Shown here in pieces: positions 63,098-64,000 of a DNA stretch of 64,000 nucleotides. How positions within the stretch are numbered: position 1 is the first letter of the stretch; each line of letters opens with the position of its first letter. Source of the stretch: Megamerina dolium (Eukaryota > Arthropoda > Insecta > Diptera > Megamerinidae). The notes beneath the pieces are model-generated. The model was not told the DNA's origin. It did no database searches and saw nothing but the letters and a program-made list of their open reading frames with translations. Location: assembly GCA_963854835.1 (NCBI GenBank), contig OY978530.1:10393872-10457871 (forward strand), in the 5' to 3' direction. The translations under genes were made by a program, and so were the position numbers.

Positions 63098-63850
63098 CTT
63101 TTCCTCTTTCTTCTTCTTTCTGCATTCCGCTGCATAATGCCCACGCCGACCGCACGAATAACATTTTACATTCTTTTTGTCTTTTTTGCTGCCGTTGTTG
63201 CTATGCGATTGCTCAGATGATTTCTTCTGCTTTGTTACTGCGTAATATGCGTGATTTTCACCGTTAGAACTATTTTCTCCCTTGCTTTGCCTTCGCTCGC
63301 CCTCCTCTAGAAGCTTTACCTTTAATGTATTCAACGATGGAAATGTTTCTCTTGCTTCGATTGCAACAACAAAATTGTCATACGCTTCCGGCAAGCTGGA
63401 TAAAAGAATTATAGAGAGAATCTCCTCTGGTAAATTCGTATCGATTTCTGCTAGCATATCTACTCTTTCAGAAAATTCATTTATATGTGCAGACATAACT
63501 GTACCCTCTTGCAATTTCAATGACATTAACCGCTTAAACAAGGTCACTTTCCGAGCTGCTCCCTTGCGATTGTAAATGTCTCGAAGAGCATTCCAGGCTT
63601 AAAACGAAGTCTTACTGTATTTTACATAATTCAGCTGCGAAGAATGAAGACACAAGATAATAGTCGCTAACGCCTTTTGGTCTTTCGCTTCGAATTGTGC
63701 CTTAGAATCTGCTGTTGTTCCTGCATTCAAATTCCCTGATATCACTGGCCAGAGCTCATTGTGTATTAATACACTTTTCATCTGAATGGCCCAAGATGCA
63801 TAGTTATTTTCATTTAGTTTATCAAATGAGTAAAGTCCCGCCGAACTCAT
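63098..63850 (-). pseudogene. copia gag with an in-frame stop
   Basis: The likely start is the ATG at 63850 (MSSAGLYSFDKLNENNYASW, the conserved copia gag opening). An in-frame TAA at 63601-63599 interrupts it, after which the same frame runs on. The later part has the UBN2-type gag segment and a CCHC knuckle (CYSCGRRGHYAAEC) near 63165-63124, then a Lys/Glu-rich linker that meets the Polinton. The stop predates or follows the Polinton insertion; the sequence does not tell. Confidence 0.83.
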
Positions 63851-64000
63851 TTCGTTTGCGTCTTTATTTAAATGATTTTTTTTTTTATGTTTCAATCAGT
63901 CGCGACACACGCGTAATACTTAGCGACGAACACTAGATATCGACAAACGATTTTGGAAATCACAAAACTATAAACCGAACAAACGCCAGCCAGCTGCTCA

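Larger units (their letters stand above)
63092..64000 (-). mobile_element. copia-type LTR retrotransposon, 5' part (gag)
   Basis: Minus-strand gag of the same copia element whose pol lies at 43883-47046. The untranslated leader runs to the window edge. The 5' LTR is outside. The Polinton separates the gag zinc knuckle from the protease. Confidence 0.88.

Overview
The window looks like repeat-rich, AT-rich insect DNA, most likely from a higher fly (Diptera). Nearly every recognisable coding stretch belongs to a mobile element: Jockey-type and RTE-type non-LTR retrotransposons, two BEL/Pao elements, an errantivirus-type Gypsy with env, an intact SAP-domain Gypsy, a copia element and a rosa-type mariner. 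Spliceosomal introns of 57-77 bp, a kinase gene very close to Drosophila dNK and a TATCGATA (DRE) motif fit a dipteran host. No bacterial-type operons, rRNA or CRISPR are present.

Layout. 1-3663: decayed Jockey-like element (+). 3664-7262: AT-rich DNA with a possible housekeeping promoter motif and a tRNA-derived SINE. 7262-8569: intact mariner (rosa, DD41D). 8570-10691: AT-rich DNA and TA microsatellites. 10692-17195: a young Gypsy element (-) with 384-bp LTRs and one uninterrupted 1474-aa gag-pol frame, inserted in a TA tract. 17428-20517: RTE copy A (+). 20667-31234: decayed errantivirus-like Gypsy (-) interrupted at 22013-26342 by a 3'-truncated BEL element (+). 31235-31665: long TA/GT microsatellite. 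31666-34582: RTE copy B (-). 34583-38455: BEL/Pao element B (-). 38470-42665: a mosaic of RTE pieces in alternating orientation. 43225-43590: a Gypsy RT remnant, cut by a copia element (-) whose 3' part lies at 43591-47046 and 5' part at 63092-64000.

The centrepiece is a 16,045-bp Polinton/Maverick (adintovirus-like) element at 47047-63091 inserted in that copia element. It has 5'-AG...CT-3' ends, about 0.7-0.8 kb terminal inverted repeats and a 6-bp target duplication (GTCTTT at 47041-47046 and 63092-63097). A compact minus-strand block encodes a packaging ATPase, a conserved two-part protein, a coiled-coil protein, integrase with chromodomain, penton-like minor capsid, a small protein, double-jelly-roll major capsid and one more conserved protein. 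A divergent plus-strand block encodes a phospholipase A2/virion-core protein and an adenain-type protease.

Two things set this Polinton apart. First, its type-B DNA polymerase is gone except for what looks like the last 90 or so codons (52668-52946). In the space lies an intact five-exon, four-intron deoxynucleoside kinase gene (50355-51359, 247 aa), evidently a host gene picked up as DNA. Second, the right arm carries a CARD-domain ORF resembling the prodomain of the initiator caspase Dronc (60430-60766), next to a small lysine-rich ORF and a secreted-protein ORF. Several virion genes carry single small lesions (ATPase frameshift, in-frame TGA, PLA2 frameshift, CARD frameshift), so this copy is probably not autonomous, while the kinase gene reads through cleanly.
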